From the NCBI GenBank assembly GCA_013389115.1, contig JACADY010000014.1, positions 1 to 64,000 on the forward strand: DNA of 64,000 bases, given 5' to 3'. The translations under genes and the position numbers were made by a program. Below, in pieces: positions 22,711-30,995 of this stretch; position 1 is the stretch's first letter; every line of letters starts with the position of its first letter. The notes beneath the pieces were generated by a model, which saw nothing but the letters and a program-made list of their open reading frames with translations, was not told the DNA's origin and did no database searches. This stretch comes from Alphaproteobacteria bacterium (lineage in GTDB: Bacteria > Pseudomonadota > Alphaproteobacteria > Micropepsales > Micropepsaceae).

Positions 22711-23667
22711 ATGCGTTCAATACGCACCCGGCGGATCGATGCCGCGCTCATTGGATGCGGCGAATGGGGCGCAAAGGTCGCCCGTTCCGCCCATGAGACG
22801 GGGCTGTTCCGCATCGCCAGCGTGACGGACCGCAACGGCGCCCATGCCATCACGCTTGCGACCGCCTTCGATGCGCCAGTGCGCTCCTTCGCGCGGGTTG
22901 CCGAGGACCCCGGGATCGAGGCCGTCCTCATCGTCACCGACGCCTCGAGCCATTTCGATTACGCACGCGCCGCGCTCGAGGCCGGCAAGCATGTCTTTGC
23001 CGAAAAGCCGCTTGCGCTCTCGAGCGCGGAGGCTCTTGTCCTTGCCGAGCGGGCGGAGGCGGCGCGGCTGACGCTGATGACCGGCCACACCTATCTCTAC
23101 GCGCAAGGGCTGCACACACTGCGCCGCGCAATCGCGCGGGGCGATATCGGCGAACTCATGTTCATCTCATCGGAGCGGCTTGCCTATGGCCGGTTTCGCG
23201 AGGATGTGGACGCGCTCTTCAATCTTGGTCCGCACGATGTCTCCATCATCCATGCGCTTACAGGATGCCTGCCTTTGCAGGTTCGATGCGAGGCTTATCC
23301 TGTGTCGCGCGCACTTTGCGACATCGCAATTTTCACGGCCGATTTCGGTTCCCTCAAAGCCCATGTTCACTTGAGCGCTGTGCATCCCCTCAAGGTGCGG
23401 CGCGTCGCCGCCGCCGGCACGCAGGGCGCCATCGTCTTTGACGACGTGTCGGGCCGCGTTGAGCGCGTGAACAGCGCGGGTCAACGGGTCGACCTCACCG
23501 AGCCTCAGCAGGAGACGCCGCTCAAGGCCGAGTGCCGCCATTTCGCCGAGTGTATTCTTCAAGGCACGACGCCATTGAGTGATGGAAGGCATGCCGCCTT
23601 GATGCTGCGCGTACTGGAGGCGGCGAGCGCCTCGGCCACGCGACAGGGCGCGTGGGTCCCCGTCTGA
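22711..23667 (+). CDS. Gfo/Idh/MocA family NAD(P)-dependent oxidoreductase
   Basis: 318 residues from ATG 22711, preceded by GGTGAAG. The Rossmann motif is AALIGCGEWGAKVARS, and VFAEKPLALS is the family's signature EKP. A conserved LFNLGPHDVSIIHAL provides the catalytic-site His/Asp block. Members oxidise or reduce sugars, inositols or nucleotide-sugars at a ring carbon. The next gene, in the same direction, is a nucleotidyltransferase-like/NUDIX fusion, so a nucleotide-sugar substrate is possible, but nothing settles it. A longer frame starting at 22642 adds a non-conserved leader. Confidence 0.85.
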   Translation: MRSIRTRRIDAALIGCGEWGAKVARSAHETGLFRIASVTDRNGAHAITLATAFDAPVRSFARVAEDPGIEAVLIVTDASSHFDYARAALEAGKHVFAEKPLALSSAEALVLAERAEAARLTLMTGHTYLYAQGLHTLRRAIARGDIGELMFISSERLAYGRFREDVDALFNLGPHDVSIIHALTGCLPLQVRCEAYPVSRALCDIAIFTADFGSLKAHVHLSAVHPLKVRRVAAAGTQGAIVFDDVSGRVERVNSAGQRVDLTEPQQETPLKAECRHFAECILQGTTPLSDGRHAALMLRVLEAASASATRQGAWVPV

Positions 23668-23736
23668 GCGCCATTTCCTGCTCTCTGCATTGCATTCCCG
23701 CCTGCCGTGCCAAGCCCTATCTCGTGAGCGTATTCC

Positions 23737-25020
23737 ATGATGAAAGTACAATTTCCGCCCGCGCCCCCCAGCAATGGCCTGGCGCTCTCGGCCCTCCTTG
23801 AAAACCGCATCGCCGATGTCACTCTCGTGCGCGCACTCCGGCGCCATTTCTCCAGCATCGAGGGGGTAACGGGCGTCTTGCTGCTGGGCGCGTGCCTTGC
23901 CGCGTGCGGGTCATCCGCCGCGCAGGCCGATCTCCATATCATCCTCGAGGTGCAAAGCGTTCAGGTGCTGCGAGCCATTCTTTCAGCGCGGCAGGGTTGC
24001 GAAGCGGAGCTTGGGGTCTTGCTCAATGTCAGCTGCCACACGCTTGGCGAAGCCAATCCCTCGCTTGCCCGTTCCGGATTGTTCGCAGCACCGGTTGGCG
24101 GCAGCTATTTCGTGCTGCGGGCAAAATATTCCGGGGTTCTCATCAGTGGACGGAACGTCTTTGTGCACTTCACCGATCCCTCGCCCGCGCGCCTTCGCTC
24201 GGAAGTCATCGGCACGATCGGCTCCTACCGGCACCGCCTGCGCGAGATCCTTTTGACAAATCCTGATTCAGCCGCAGAGTTTGCGCGCCTTCCTCTGCTG
24301 ACGCTTGAACTCGCCGCCTGCTTTCACGGCTATCTTTCCCTGGGCCATGAGGATGCGCGGGCCTATTTGCGCGCAACGGGTTGGCTCGAGGAGGAGGAGG
24401 ACGGCATCATCGCGGCGTGCGTGGATGCCCTTGCCACTGGCGGACGGGATGCGGCGCCCCTGCCCCTGGCCGAGCAGACGCTTCACGTGCTTGAGCGCTT
24501 CTACAGGAGGCTGCTTGATCTTTATCGGCGGCGGGGAATTTCGGCGATCCGATGGGACGGTGAGAATTGCCGATCGGGCTGGAGCCTCGAGCAACCGCAA
24601 GCCGCGTCCATGACGATCATTCGGGCCGGGGACGCGGTGCTCGTCATGCGGCGTCCGGCGGATGACTATCTCTATCCCAATTCATGGACAATCCCCGGCG
24701 GGTATCTCGACGCGGGCGAGTTGCCGGTGACGGCGGCCGCGCGCGAGATCGCCGAGGAGACCGGACTTTTCATCAAACCCGAGGCGCTGTTCGGTGGCGA
24801 ACCCGTGATGTCCGATCGGCTGGCGGCCTTCTGCTTCATCGCCCATATCGGCACTCCCCAAACGCTGCACATGAGCGAGCATGACGCGTACCGGTTCATC
24901 CATCTTGCAGATGTGCCCCGTCTTGAGCTGACGCGAGAGGCACGGCTCATCCTCGAGCGCTATCTCGCCGTTTCAGAGCCGGTGCCGCGCTATCTCAGCG
25001 AAATGAGTGGCGCGAGCTAG
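23737..25020 (+). CDS. Nucleotidyltransferase-like domain fused to NUDIX hydrolase
   Basis: 427 residues. The C-terminal NUDIX domain (about 288-420) has a full Nudix box: GYLDAGELPVTAAAREIAEE followed by TGL. The N-terminal 260 residues look like a polymerase-beta-type nucleotidyltransferase: a helix, then VTGVLLLGACLAACGSSAAQ and ADLHIILEV where GS-x-DxD would be expected, followed by a helical region. One metal-binding Asp seems replaced (ADLH), so this part may be inactive or only bind. It could process a nucleotide or cofactor with the upstream oxidoreductase. ATG codons at 23737 and 23740 are both usable. Stop TAG. Confidence 0.72.
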   Translation: MMKVQFPPAPPSNGLALSALLENRIADVTLVRALRRHFSSIEGVTGVLLLGACLAACGSSAAQADLHIILEVQSVQVLRAILSARQGCEAELGVLLNVSCHTLGEANPSLARSGLFAAPVGGSYFVLRAKYSGVLISGRNVFVHFTDPSPARLRSEVIGTIGSYRHRLREILLTNPDSAAEFARLPLLTLELAACFHGYLSLGHEDARAYLRATGWLEEEEDGIIAACVDALATGGRDAAPLPLAEQTLHVLERFYRRLLDLYRRRGISAIRWDGENCRSGWSLEQPQAASMTIIRAGDAVLVMRRPADDYLYPNSWTIPGGYLDAGELPVTAAAREIAEETGLFIKPEALFGGEPVMSDRLAAFCFIAHIGTPQTLHMSEHDAYRFIHLADVPRLELTREARLILERYLAVSEPVPRYLSEMSGAS

Positions 25021-25154
25021 GGCGATCCTTTGCGGTTTGCCAAAGGGTGAGCCCTGCTCCTCCCTCCCCTTGCAAAAGGCGAGGGCAAGGGGTCGGGATC
25101 GCTTCTCTGGAGCTTGGCCCCCACGCCTTCGCTAGGGCCTGACCCCGACCTGCA

Positions 25155-25175
25155 CCTCCCCCTTTCAGGGGGAGG
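25155..25175. terminator. Strong hairpin downstream of the NUDIX gene
   Basis: A perfect 9-bp stem, CCTCCCCCT (25155-25163) with AGGGGGAGG (25167-25175), around a 3-base loop. No clean T-run follows directly, though CCCCTTTTT occurs about 15 bases on (25188-25195). It may be a terminator or part of the repeat-rich spacer that fills 25021-25387. Confidence 0.45.
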
Positions 25176-25205
25176 AGAATAAGGGCTCCCCTTTTTGGCT
25201 CGCTC

Positions 25206-25278
25206 CTCACCCTTCGAGGCTCGCGACGGCTCGCGCCTCACCCTTCGAGGCTCGCGAAGGCTCGCGCCTCAGGGTGAG
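25206..25278. repeat. Two tandem 31-bp repeats with inverted end
   Basis: Units 25206-25236 and 25237-25267 both begin CTCACCCTTCGAGGCTCGCG and differ at one base. They are followed by CTCAGGGTGAG (25268-25278), the inverse of the unit's start. More fragments of the same type (CCTCGAAGGATGAGGG) occur near 25320. This is an intergenic repeat of a style common in alphaproteobacteria. The rest of the 25021-25387 spacer shows no gene. Confidence 0.6.
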
Positions 25279-25387
25279 GACTCATAGAAAAAACCTCGTT
25301 CTGAGGCGGTGCGTCAGCGCCCTCGAAGGATGAGGGTCTCGCAAGCGGTGGATGGCCCATTTCCGCGGGCCATGATGGGGGAAGGCG

Positions 25388-25591
25388 TCAGCGCTCGCGG
25401 ACGTAGCGTTGCGGGCCGCGACGGCGGGGCGCCGCGATGAACTGTGCCTTGTTCAGACGCTCAGGGTCGCGATTGGCGATCACCGCCAATTCCATGCGCC
25501 GCTCGGTCGCCTGGTTGAGATAGTCGATCACCATGCCGCCGATGATGGAAGCAAGAGAGAACGTGACCAACGCGATTTCCACCATAGTCAT
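25388..25591 (-). CDS. Small single-span membrane protein, unknown function
   Basis: 67 residues: MTMVEIALVTFSLASIIGGM leads into one membrane span (about 5-24), followed by a basic tail with NQATERRMELAVIANRDPER and a C-terminal RRRGPQRYVRER. The start is well supported by GGGAGGC a few bases upstream of ATG 25591. It lies 28 bases after fixK on the same strand and is probably co-transcribed with it. I do not recognise the family. Size and position recall small membrane accessory proteins of the oxygen response, but that is only a guess. Confidence 0.6.
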   Translation of the reverse strand: MTMVEIALVTFSLASIIGGMVIDYLNQATERRMELAVIANRDPERLNKAQFIAAPRRRGPQRYVRER

Positions 25592-25619
25592 TGGAGCCTC
25601 CCTGTCCTGGTTGCGGTCT

Positions 25620-26306
25620 TCAGGCGTGCGCTTCCGACATGGCCGCGCGATTAGTGAGGATGATCTGCCGACTCGTCGGCAACGCAATCGTCCCGTCGCG
25701 CTCCAGCTTGGAGAGCGTACGCGACACTGTTTCGATGGTGAGACCCAGATAATCCGCAATGTCCAGACGGGACATAGGGATGCTCACCTTGCCGTCCTTG
25801 CTACGCGCCGTCAGCTCCAGCAGAAAGCTTGCAACGCGCTCGGCGGCCGACTTGCGGCCCAGCAGCATCAGGTGCTCACGTACCCGCAACAGTTCGCGCG
25901 AGGTCAAATCCCACAACCCCAATGCGGCCATCGAGTCCTCGGCCGCTGCCCGGCGCAGCGTATTCGCCTTCGCAAGGCCAATCTCGCACTCGGTTACGGC
26001 TTCAGCCGAGGCTGTATGGGTGTCACCGGGCTCAAGCCCGAAAACATCGCCGGGAAAGAGGAATGCGCTAATCTGGCGGCGGCCGTCATCAAGAATGAGG
26101 TGCGCCCGAACCACGCCGGAAATCACTTTGTAGACGAAATCAGCCTCCTCGCCAGCGCCATAGATTTCCTCGTCGCGGGCGAAGTTCATCTTGAAACCGG
26201 GAACGACAAGGCCCTCAGCCACCTCGATCTGCAGCGCGGTCCGGGGCGATCGGACGAATTGCTCTGGCCTTCTTTCTTCCTGCGCATACAGCATGACTGC
26301 CTCCAT
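25620..26306 (-). CDS. fixK: Crp/Fnr family regulator, FixK-like
   Basis: 228 residues: cyclic-nucleotide-binding-like domain (about 30-145) and a winged helix with recognition helix in SRLDIADYLGLTIETVSRTL, the FixK/FnrN type with E-SR contacts for TTGAT half-sites. The N-terminal cysteine cluster of true FNR is missing, as in FixK proteins controlled by FixJ rather than by an Fe-S cluster. It is divergent from fixL and fixJ. Two TTGA-type boxes in this cluster (28582 and 30941) are plausible targets. ATG at 26306 or 26294 could start it. Confidence 0.87.
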   Translation of the reverse strand: MEAVMLYAQEERRPEQFVRSPRTALQIEVAEGLVVPGFKMNFARDEEIYGAGEEADFVYKVISGVVRAHLILDDGRRQISAFLFPGDVFGLEPGDTHTASAEAVTECEIGLAKANTLRRAAAEDSMAALGLWDLTSRELLRVREHLMLLGRKSAAERVASFLLELTARSKDGKVSIPMSRLDIADYLGLTIETVSRTLSKLERDGTIALPTSRQIILTNRAAMSEAHA

Positions 26307-26372
26307 CCCTCTTCTGGAGACACGCTAACCCTGACCCACGCGCGTTGAAATTTGGGGAAACTAACTAAGGGA

Positions 26373-27962
26373 ATGTACGGAGGCGGACGATGCGACGCGA
26401 AACGGTGTTCACCGATGCGAGAAATCCTTGACGCATGGGCGGGGCGCTCTACTCAATTGACCATGCGCAGCGGGGCGGAACAAAGGCTTGAGGCATTGAT
26501 CGCGTGGTCGGGACGCTTCTGGCCGCCCTTTGGCGTTGCCACCGTTTCCGCGGGCGCTGCAACGCTTCTGTGGCTGCTCGTTCAGCCATTTCTCGCCCCC
26601 TCGTTCGCCTTTCTCTTCTTCGTGCCGCCCCTCTTTCTTGCAGGCCTGCTGCAGGGCAGCCTCGCTGCGACAATCGGGGGCGCTCTGGGTCTTGCCGCGG
26701 GTCTCATCATCTCGGCGCGTGATGGGCTCGATACCCACGAATTGGTCGCGGCAAGCGGGTATGCCGCGCTTTGTGCCTTGACCATCGGCGCGAGCTGGTG
26801 GCTGCGTGCGATGCATCACGAAGCGCTGGCGGCCGCGCAAAAAATCCAGGATCGCGAGGCCCATCTTCAATCCATCCTCGATACCGTCCCGGAGGCCATG
26901 ATCGTGATCGATGAGCGCGGGACCATGCAATCCTTCAGCACGACCGCAGAGCGCTTGTTCGGCTGGCAGGCCAAGGAGGTGCTTGGCCACAACGTCCATA
27001 TGCTGATGCCGCAGCCCTATCGGGGAGACCATGACGGCTATCTTGCGCGCTATCGGGCGACGGGGGAGCGGCGCATCATCGGCATCGGGCGGGTCGTCGT
27101 GGGGCAGCGCAAAGACGGCTCGACGTTCCCGATGGAACTCGCCGTTGGCGAAATGCTGTCGAATCGCGGAAGGTTCTTCACGGGCTTTGTGCGAGACCTG
27201 ACCGAGCGGCAGGAAACGGAGGCGCGCCTGCAGGATTTGCAGTCCGAACTCGTCCATGTCTCGCGTCTCACGGCGTTGGGCGAGATGGCATCGGCGCTTG
27301 CCCACGAACTCAATCAGCCGCTCTCAGCCATCAGCAACTATGTCAGGGGCTCGCGGCGCCTGCTCGACAACGAAGAACTCGACCGGGCGCGGCTTGGCGA
27401 TGCGCTCGACCGGACCGGCGAGCAGGCCCTGCGCGCCGGCCAGATCATCCGCCGGCTGAGGGATTTCGTCGCGCGCGGCGAGACCGAGCGGCGGATCGAA
27501 AGCCTGCCAAAGCTCATCGAAGAGGCCAATGCCCTTGCGCTTGTGGGTGCGAAGGACAAAGGTGTGCGGGTGCGGCTCGACTTCGCGCCAAGAACCGATC
27601 CCGTCGTCGTCGACAAGGTGCAGATCCAGCAGGTGCTGCTGAACCTCATCCGCAATGCGATCGACGCGATGGAGACATCTCCCCGCCGGGAGATCGTCAT
27701 CTCGGCGCACGCGGGCGAGGACAATTTCGCCCATGTCAGCGTCTGCGATACCGGGCACGGGCTCAGCGAGGAAGTCTTGACGCAGCTCTTTCAGCCCTTC
27801 TTCTCGACGAAACGCCAGGGCATGGGTATTGGGCTTTCCATTTCCCGCACCATCATCGAGGCGCATGGCGGGCGCATCTGGGCGGAGGTGAAGCCCGAAG
27901 GGGGAACCTGCTTCCACTTCACGCTGCCTTGCGTCCAGGAGGAGGAAGTCGAGCATGGTTGA
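26373..27962 (+). CDS. fixL: Oxygen-sensing histidine kinase FixL
   Basis: About 529 residues. N-terminal membrane spans (about 45-135) are followed by a heme PAS domain: [18 protein letters not shown] contains the proximal heme His in HDGY, and [20 protein letters not shown] holds the conserved Arg that senses O2 loss. HisKA has [17 protein letters not shown] and the HATPase has [16 protein letters not shown] and [10 protein letters not shown]. Loss of oxygen activates phosphorylation of FixJ. The start is uncertain: ATG 26373 or 26415, neither with a strong ribosome site. It overlaps fixJ by 8 bases. Confidence 0.92.
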   Translation: MYGGGRCDAKRCSPMREILDAWAGRSTQLTMRSGAEQRLEALIAWSGRFWPPFGVATVSAGAATLLWLLVQPFLAPSFAFLFFVPPLFLAGLLQGSLAATIGGALGLAAGLIISARDGLDTHELVAASGYAALCALTIGASWWLRAMHHEALAAAQKIQDREAHLQSILDTVPEAMIVIDERGTMQSFSTTAERLFGWQAKEVLGHNVHMLMPQPYRGDHDGYLARYRATGERRIIGIGRVVVGQRKDGSTFPMELAVGEMLSNRGRFFTGFVRDLTERQETEARLQDLQSELVHVSRLTALGEMASALAHELNQPLSAISNYVRGSRRLLDNEELDRARLGDALDRTGEQALRAGQIIRRLRDFVARGETERRIESLPKLIEEANALALVGAKDKGVRVRLDFAPRTDPVVVDKVQIQQVLLNLIRNAIDAMETSPRREIVISAHAGEDNFAHVSVCDTGHGLSEEVLTQLFQPFFSTKRQGMGIGLSISRTIIEAHGGRIWAEVKPEGGTCFHFTLPCVQEEEVEHG

Positions 27963-28575
27963 TGCTCAGACCATTCATATCGTCGATGACGACAGCGGCG
28001 TGCGCCATTCGCTCGCCTTCCTGTTCGAAAGCCATGGCTTCAGCGTCAAGACCTATGAATCGGCCGATCACTTCCTCGAAGCGGCGAGCGCTGAGCTTCG
28101 GGGCTGTCTCATCACGGATGTTCGCATGCCGGGCCTTGGCGGGCTTGAACTCATTCAAAGACTGCGCGAGCAAAACATCCTTATCCCCGCCATCGTCATT
28201 ACGGGGCACGGGGATATCCCCCTTGCCGTCGAGGCGATGAAACACGGCGCCGCCGACTTCATCGAGAAGCCGTTCGAGGATACCCAAATCCTGGGGGCCG
28301 CACGATCGGCCATGCAGGGCCATGCCGCGCAGGATGAACGGCTCGCCGAGCGGACGGCCATTCTTGAGCGCATAGCGAGCCTTACGAAACGCGAACGCGA
28401 GGTGCTGGACGGCATCGTCGCGGGCCATGCCAACAAGATCGTTGCGTTCGACCTCGGCATCAGCCAGCGGACGGTCGAAGTCTACCGCGCCAACGTCATG
28501 ACCAAGATGCAGGCGGGAAGCCTGTCAGATCTCGTGCGCATGACTTTGCTCGCACAGTCAAGCGAAAAGCCTTGA
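27955..28575 (+). CDS. fixJ: Response regulator FixJ
   Basis: 206 residues. The receiver domain has [10 protein letters not shown], the phosphorylated Asp in [12 protein letters not shown] and Lys in FIEKPFED. The LuxR-type output has [15 protein letters not shown] and [17 protein letters not shown]. Phosphorylated FixJ turns on fixK-type genes under low oxygen. Its start lies inside the end of fixL, ensuring coupled translation. A FixK-like box lies 7 bases after its stop and faces the FixT-like gene. Confidence 0.93.
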   Translation: MVDAQTIHIVDDDSGVRHSLAFLFESHGFSVKTYESADHFLEAASAELRGCLITDVRMPGLGGLELIQRLREQNILIPAIVITGHGDIPLAVEAMKHGAADFIEKPFEDTQILGAARSAMQGHAAQDERLAERTAILERIASLTKREREVLDGIVAGHANKIVAFDLGISQRTVEVYRANVMTKMQAGSLSDLVRMTLLAQSSEKP

Positions 28576-28581
28576 GCCCGA

Positions 28582-28595
28582 TTGAGACAAGTCAA
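28582..28595 (+). promoter_or_regulatory. FixK/FNR-like box upstream of the receiver-domain gene
   Basis: TTGAG-ACAA-GTCAA, matching the TTGAT-N4-ATCAA consensus at 8 of 10 positions and forming a TTGA/TCAA dyad. It sits 63 bases upstream of GTG 28659, an activating distance. FixK from this cluster is the obvious candidate to bind. Confidence 0.6.
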
Positions 28596-28658
28596 TGCGT
28601 CGCCCCCTCTTCGGTGGAGATGTGACACCAACTCAAGGCTCAGTCAGGCGCAATAGAC

Positions 28659-29045
28659 GTGTCGGATAACTCTCCCAATAGTCTCGGCATCATCATACTT
28701 GTCGATGATGACCCGGCGGTTCGCTCCTCCATCCAGTTCGCGTTCGAACTTGAGGGCTATACCGTTCGCGCCTTTCCAGACCCGGCGGCCGTGCTTGCCA
28801 ATCTGGATTTCCCAGAGCGCAGCTGCCTTGTGCTAGACTATAATTTGCCCGGCATGAACGGGCTTGACCTGCTCGAGCAGATGCGGGCGCATGGGGTCAA
28901 TCTGCCCGCGCTCCTCATCACCACCCATCCCTTGCACGCGATGCGGGAGCGGGCGGAGGCATCCGGGGTCGTCATCGTCGAGAAACCGTTCCTTGGAAAC
29001 GAGCTGTCGCAGTCGGTGAAGGATTTGCTCTCCGCGATCCGGTAG
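28659..29045 (+). CDS. Single-domain receiver protein, FixT-like
   Basis: 128 residues, a lone receiver domain: ILVDDDPAVR, phosphorylatable Asp in LVLDYNLPGMNG, Lys in VIVEKPFLG. There is no output domain. It starts with GTG 28659 and sits 83 bases after fixJ. In Caulobacter and Sinorhizobium, FixT is a FixK-induced single receiver that inhibits FixL and closes a negative-feedback loop. The FixK-like box here and the position support that role. It could also be a phosphate sink or act on another kinase. Stop TAG. Confidence 0.72.
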   Translation: MSDNSPNSLGIIILVDDDPAVRSSIQFAFELEGYTVRAFPDPAAVLANLDFPERSCLVLDYNLPGMNGLDLLEQMRAHGVNLPALLITTHPLHAMRERAEASGVVIVEKPFLGNELSQSVKDLLSAIR

Positions 29046-29051
29046 GGCGCG

Positions 29052-29399
29052 TCAGCCTTGCCTGAGGACCTTTTGCGGTTCGGGAGCCTCTTCCTCAACG
29101 GGGGACGCGGGGTTTCCTTGCGGCTGCGCGCCGACTTCCTCGACCTGATGCATGATATATCGCAGGCGTCCATCGTCGTCGAAGACCGGCACATTGCAGG
29201 GCAGCCAGTGGCGGATGACAAAGGCTCCCATCTCATCGCGGATATCGTAGCGCTGCACCTTCATGAAGTGCGGCCTTCCCGTTTCGGCCGCGATGCGCAA
29301 GGACGCGTAGAGATTTTTCACGCCATCGGCCAACGGATCGCCGGGATTGTCCGGGAAAATGTCAAACAGGCCTTCGCCCGCGCCTTGGCGCGGCGCCTA
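29052..29399 (-). pseudogene. PAS-domain remnant
   Basis: About 115 codons in the same frame as, and directly after, the alcohol dehydrogenase stop (TGA then TAG). The reading GLFDIFPDNPGDPLADGVKN, then VQRYDIRD and RHWLPCNVPVFDDDGRL, matches the C-terminal half of a PAS domain seen in alphaproteobacterial sensors. There is no ATG before it; the only early start is TTG 29333, which would leave a 93-residue piece. It looks like what is left of a sensor gene lost by deletion. A short expressed protein cannot be excluded. Confidence 0.55.
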
Positions 29400-30386
29400 T
29401 CAGTGCTGTTCCGGCACGAGCACCGCGGCACCCTGTAGCCGCCCCTCGCGCAGATCGTCGAGCGCGGCATTGGCCTGCTCCAAGGTGTAGGTTGCGACGT
29501 GGGTCTTGATGTTCGCCACGGGAACAATGCGCAGAAAATCGGCCGCATCCCTTCGCGTCAGATTCGCCACGGATTGCACACGCCGCTCTCCCCACAGAAT
29601 GCTGTAAGGAAAGGCGGGGATGTCGCTCATGTGGATGCCAGCACAGACGACGCGGCCTCCTTTGCGCACGGCGCGCAGGGCCGTGGGCACGAGCGCGCCT
29701 GCGGGCGCGTAGATGATCGCAGCGTCGAGCGGCTCAGGCGGCGGCTGCTGCGCATTGCCGGCCCAATCCGCACCGAGCGAGCGGGCGAAGGCCTGGCTTG
29801 CCTCATCGCCCTCCCGCGTGAACGCAAAGACCCTGCGGCCCTGCCATTTCGCCACCTGCAGGATGATGTGCGCGGCAGCGCCAAATCCGTAAAGGCCAAG
29901 CAGACTTCCCTCGCCCGCCATCTGGAGCGAGCGCCAGCCGATGAGGCCCGCACACAGAAGCGGCGCAAGCTGCGTGTCCTCACATTCCTGCGGCATGGGG
30001 TAGACAAAACGGGCATCGACAATCGCGTGCGTGGCAAAGCCACCGTCTCGGCTGAAGCCTGTAAAGATCGGCGTGTCGCAAAGGTTCTCCTCCCCGCTTG
30101 CGCAGTACCGGCAGGCTGCGCAAACGCCGCCGAGCCAGCCCACGCCCACTCTTTCGCCAATACGCGGCGACCTCACGCCATCGCCCAGCCGATCAACGAT
30201 GCCGACGATTTCGTGGCCCGGCGTGAGCGGCCAGGGGTGATCGGGCAACTACTCCCCATCCAGGATGTGCGAATCCGTACGGCAGACGCCGCAGGCCAAG
30301 ACGCGCAGACGGACCTGGCCCGGCCCCGCCACGGGATCGGGAAGCGCGCGGAGGACGAGAGGCTCCCCCGCTTTTTCAAGACGCAT
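29400..30386 (-). pseudogene. Zinc-type alcohol dehydrogenase with in-frame TAG at codon 46
   Basis: 328 codons from ATG 30384-30386 (MRLEKAGEPL). The early part has the catalytic-zinc motif ACGVCRTDSHILDGE, then TAG at 30249-30251, then LPDHPWPLTPGHEIVG in the same frame. The structural-zinc motif CAACRYCASGEENLC and the cofactor-binding LGLYGFGAAAHIILQ are intact. It fits the TIGR02822-like (adh_fam_2) group. TTG 30248 could start a product lacking the first catalytic-zinc Cys, so such a product should be inactive. It follows the DUF3775 gene by 42 bases and probably shares its FNR-like box. Confidence 0.78.
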
Positions 30387-30428
30387 GGCGCGCAATGGCA
30401 GAAAGCTCCTCGGGCGCAAGACTTCGTC

Positions 30429-30911
30429 TTATTCCTCACCCGTTTGGTAGAGATCGTCGTACTCGATGTCCGTGAGATTGACGCCCAGCGCGCTTGCGCC
30501 CTCCTCCAGAAGGTCGCCCAACATGGGCATGCCCATCAGGTAACGCGAGGTCGGTCCGCGATGGCGCTCGCGGGCCATCGATTTTGCGGCCTCCCACTCC
30601 TTTGCGTCGAAGTCTCCACGGCCAATCCAGGTGAGCGCAACGAGCGCCACCTGCTCTTCCTCCGTCAGAGAGGCGATCGCCACACGCAGTTCCTGTTGTG
30701 TTGGGTCATCGCGCTGACCCTCCAACACGCTGACCGCGCGATCATCGCTGGCGTTGGAGCCTTCATCCGGATCGGTCACGCCAGCCTGCGCGTCGAAGGC
30801 GCGCGCCTTGAGGATGATGAAGGCGAGCGTCTCCAGCGATATGTTTAACGATTCCGCCGGTGTCTGGCTCTCCCGCTTGACCGTCATCGCGAGACCCTCC
30901 TCTTTCGCCAT
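30429..30911 (-). CDS. DUF3775 domain protein
   Basis: 160 residues. The core LNISLETLAFIILKARAFDA and SLTEEEQVALVALTWIGRGD, with RHRGPTSRYLMGMPMLGDLL, is characteristic of DUF3775, a small cytosolic family of unknown function in proteobacteria. It ends in TAA, an uncommon stop in this window. It lies between the FNR-like box at 30941-30954 and the alcohol dehydrogenase, suggesting an anaerobically induced pair. Start at ATG 30911; another ATG lies 8 codons in. Confidence 0.8.
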   Translation of the reverse strand: MAKEEGLAMTVKRESQTPAESLNISLETLAFIILKARAFDAQAGVTDPDEGSNASDDRAVSVLEGQRDDPTQQELRVAIASLTEEEQVALVALTWIGRGDFDAKEWEAAKSMARERHRGPTSRYLMGMPMLGDLLEEGASALGVNLTDIEYDDLYQTGEE

Positions 30912-30940
30912 AATGCTGGCACGCAGAGAATGGCCCCTTT

Positions 30941-30954
30941 GTGATCGAGATCAA
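30941..30954 (-). promoter_or_regulatory. FixK/FNR-like box upstream of DUF3775-adh
   Basis: GTGAT-CGAG-ATCAA on the plus strand, 9 of 10 matches to TTGAT-N4-ATCAA, within a wider inverted CCTTTG/CAAAGG context. It is 29 bases upstream of the DUF3775 start. The same bases also fit a Crp site (TGTGA-N6-TCAAA), so the binding protein is not certain. Confidence 0.55.
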
Positions 30955-30995
30955 AGGCGCACGACGCGAGAAGGGGTTCGCTCCTTGCGGGCCCG

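Noticed and set aside
26307-26372. FixK box between fixK and fixL
   Set aside because: TTGAAATTTGGGG is present but has no ATCAA partner at the right spacing.
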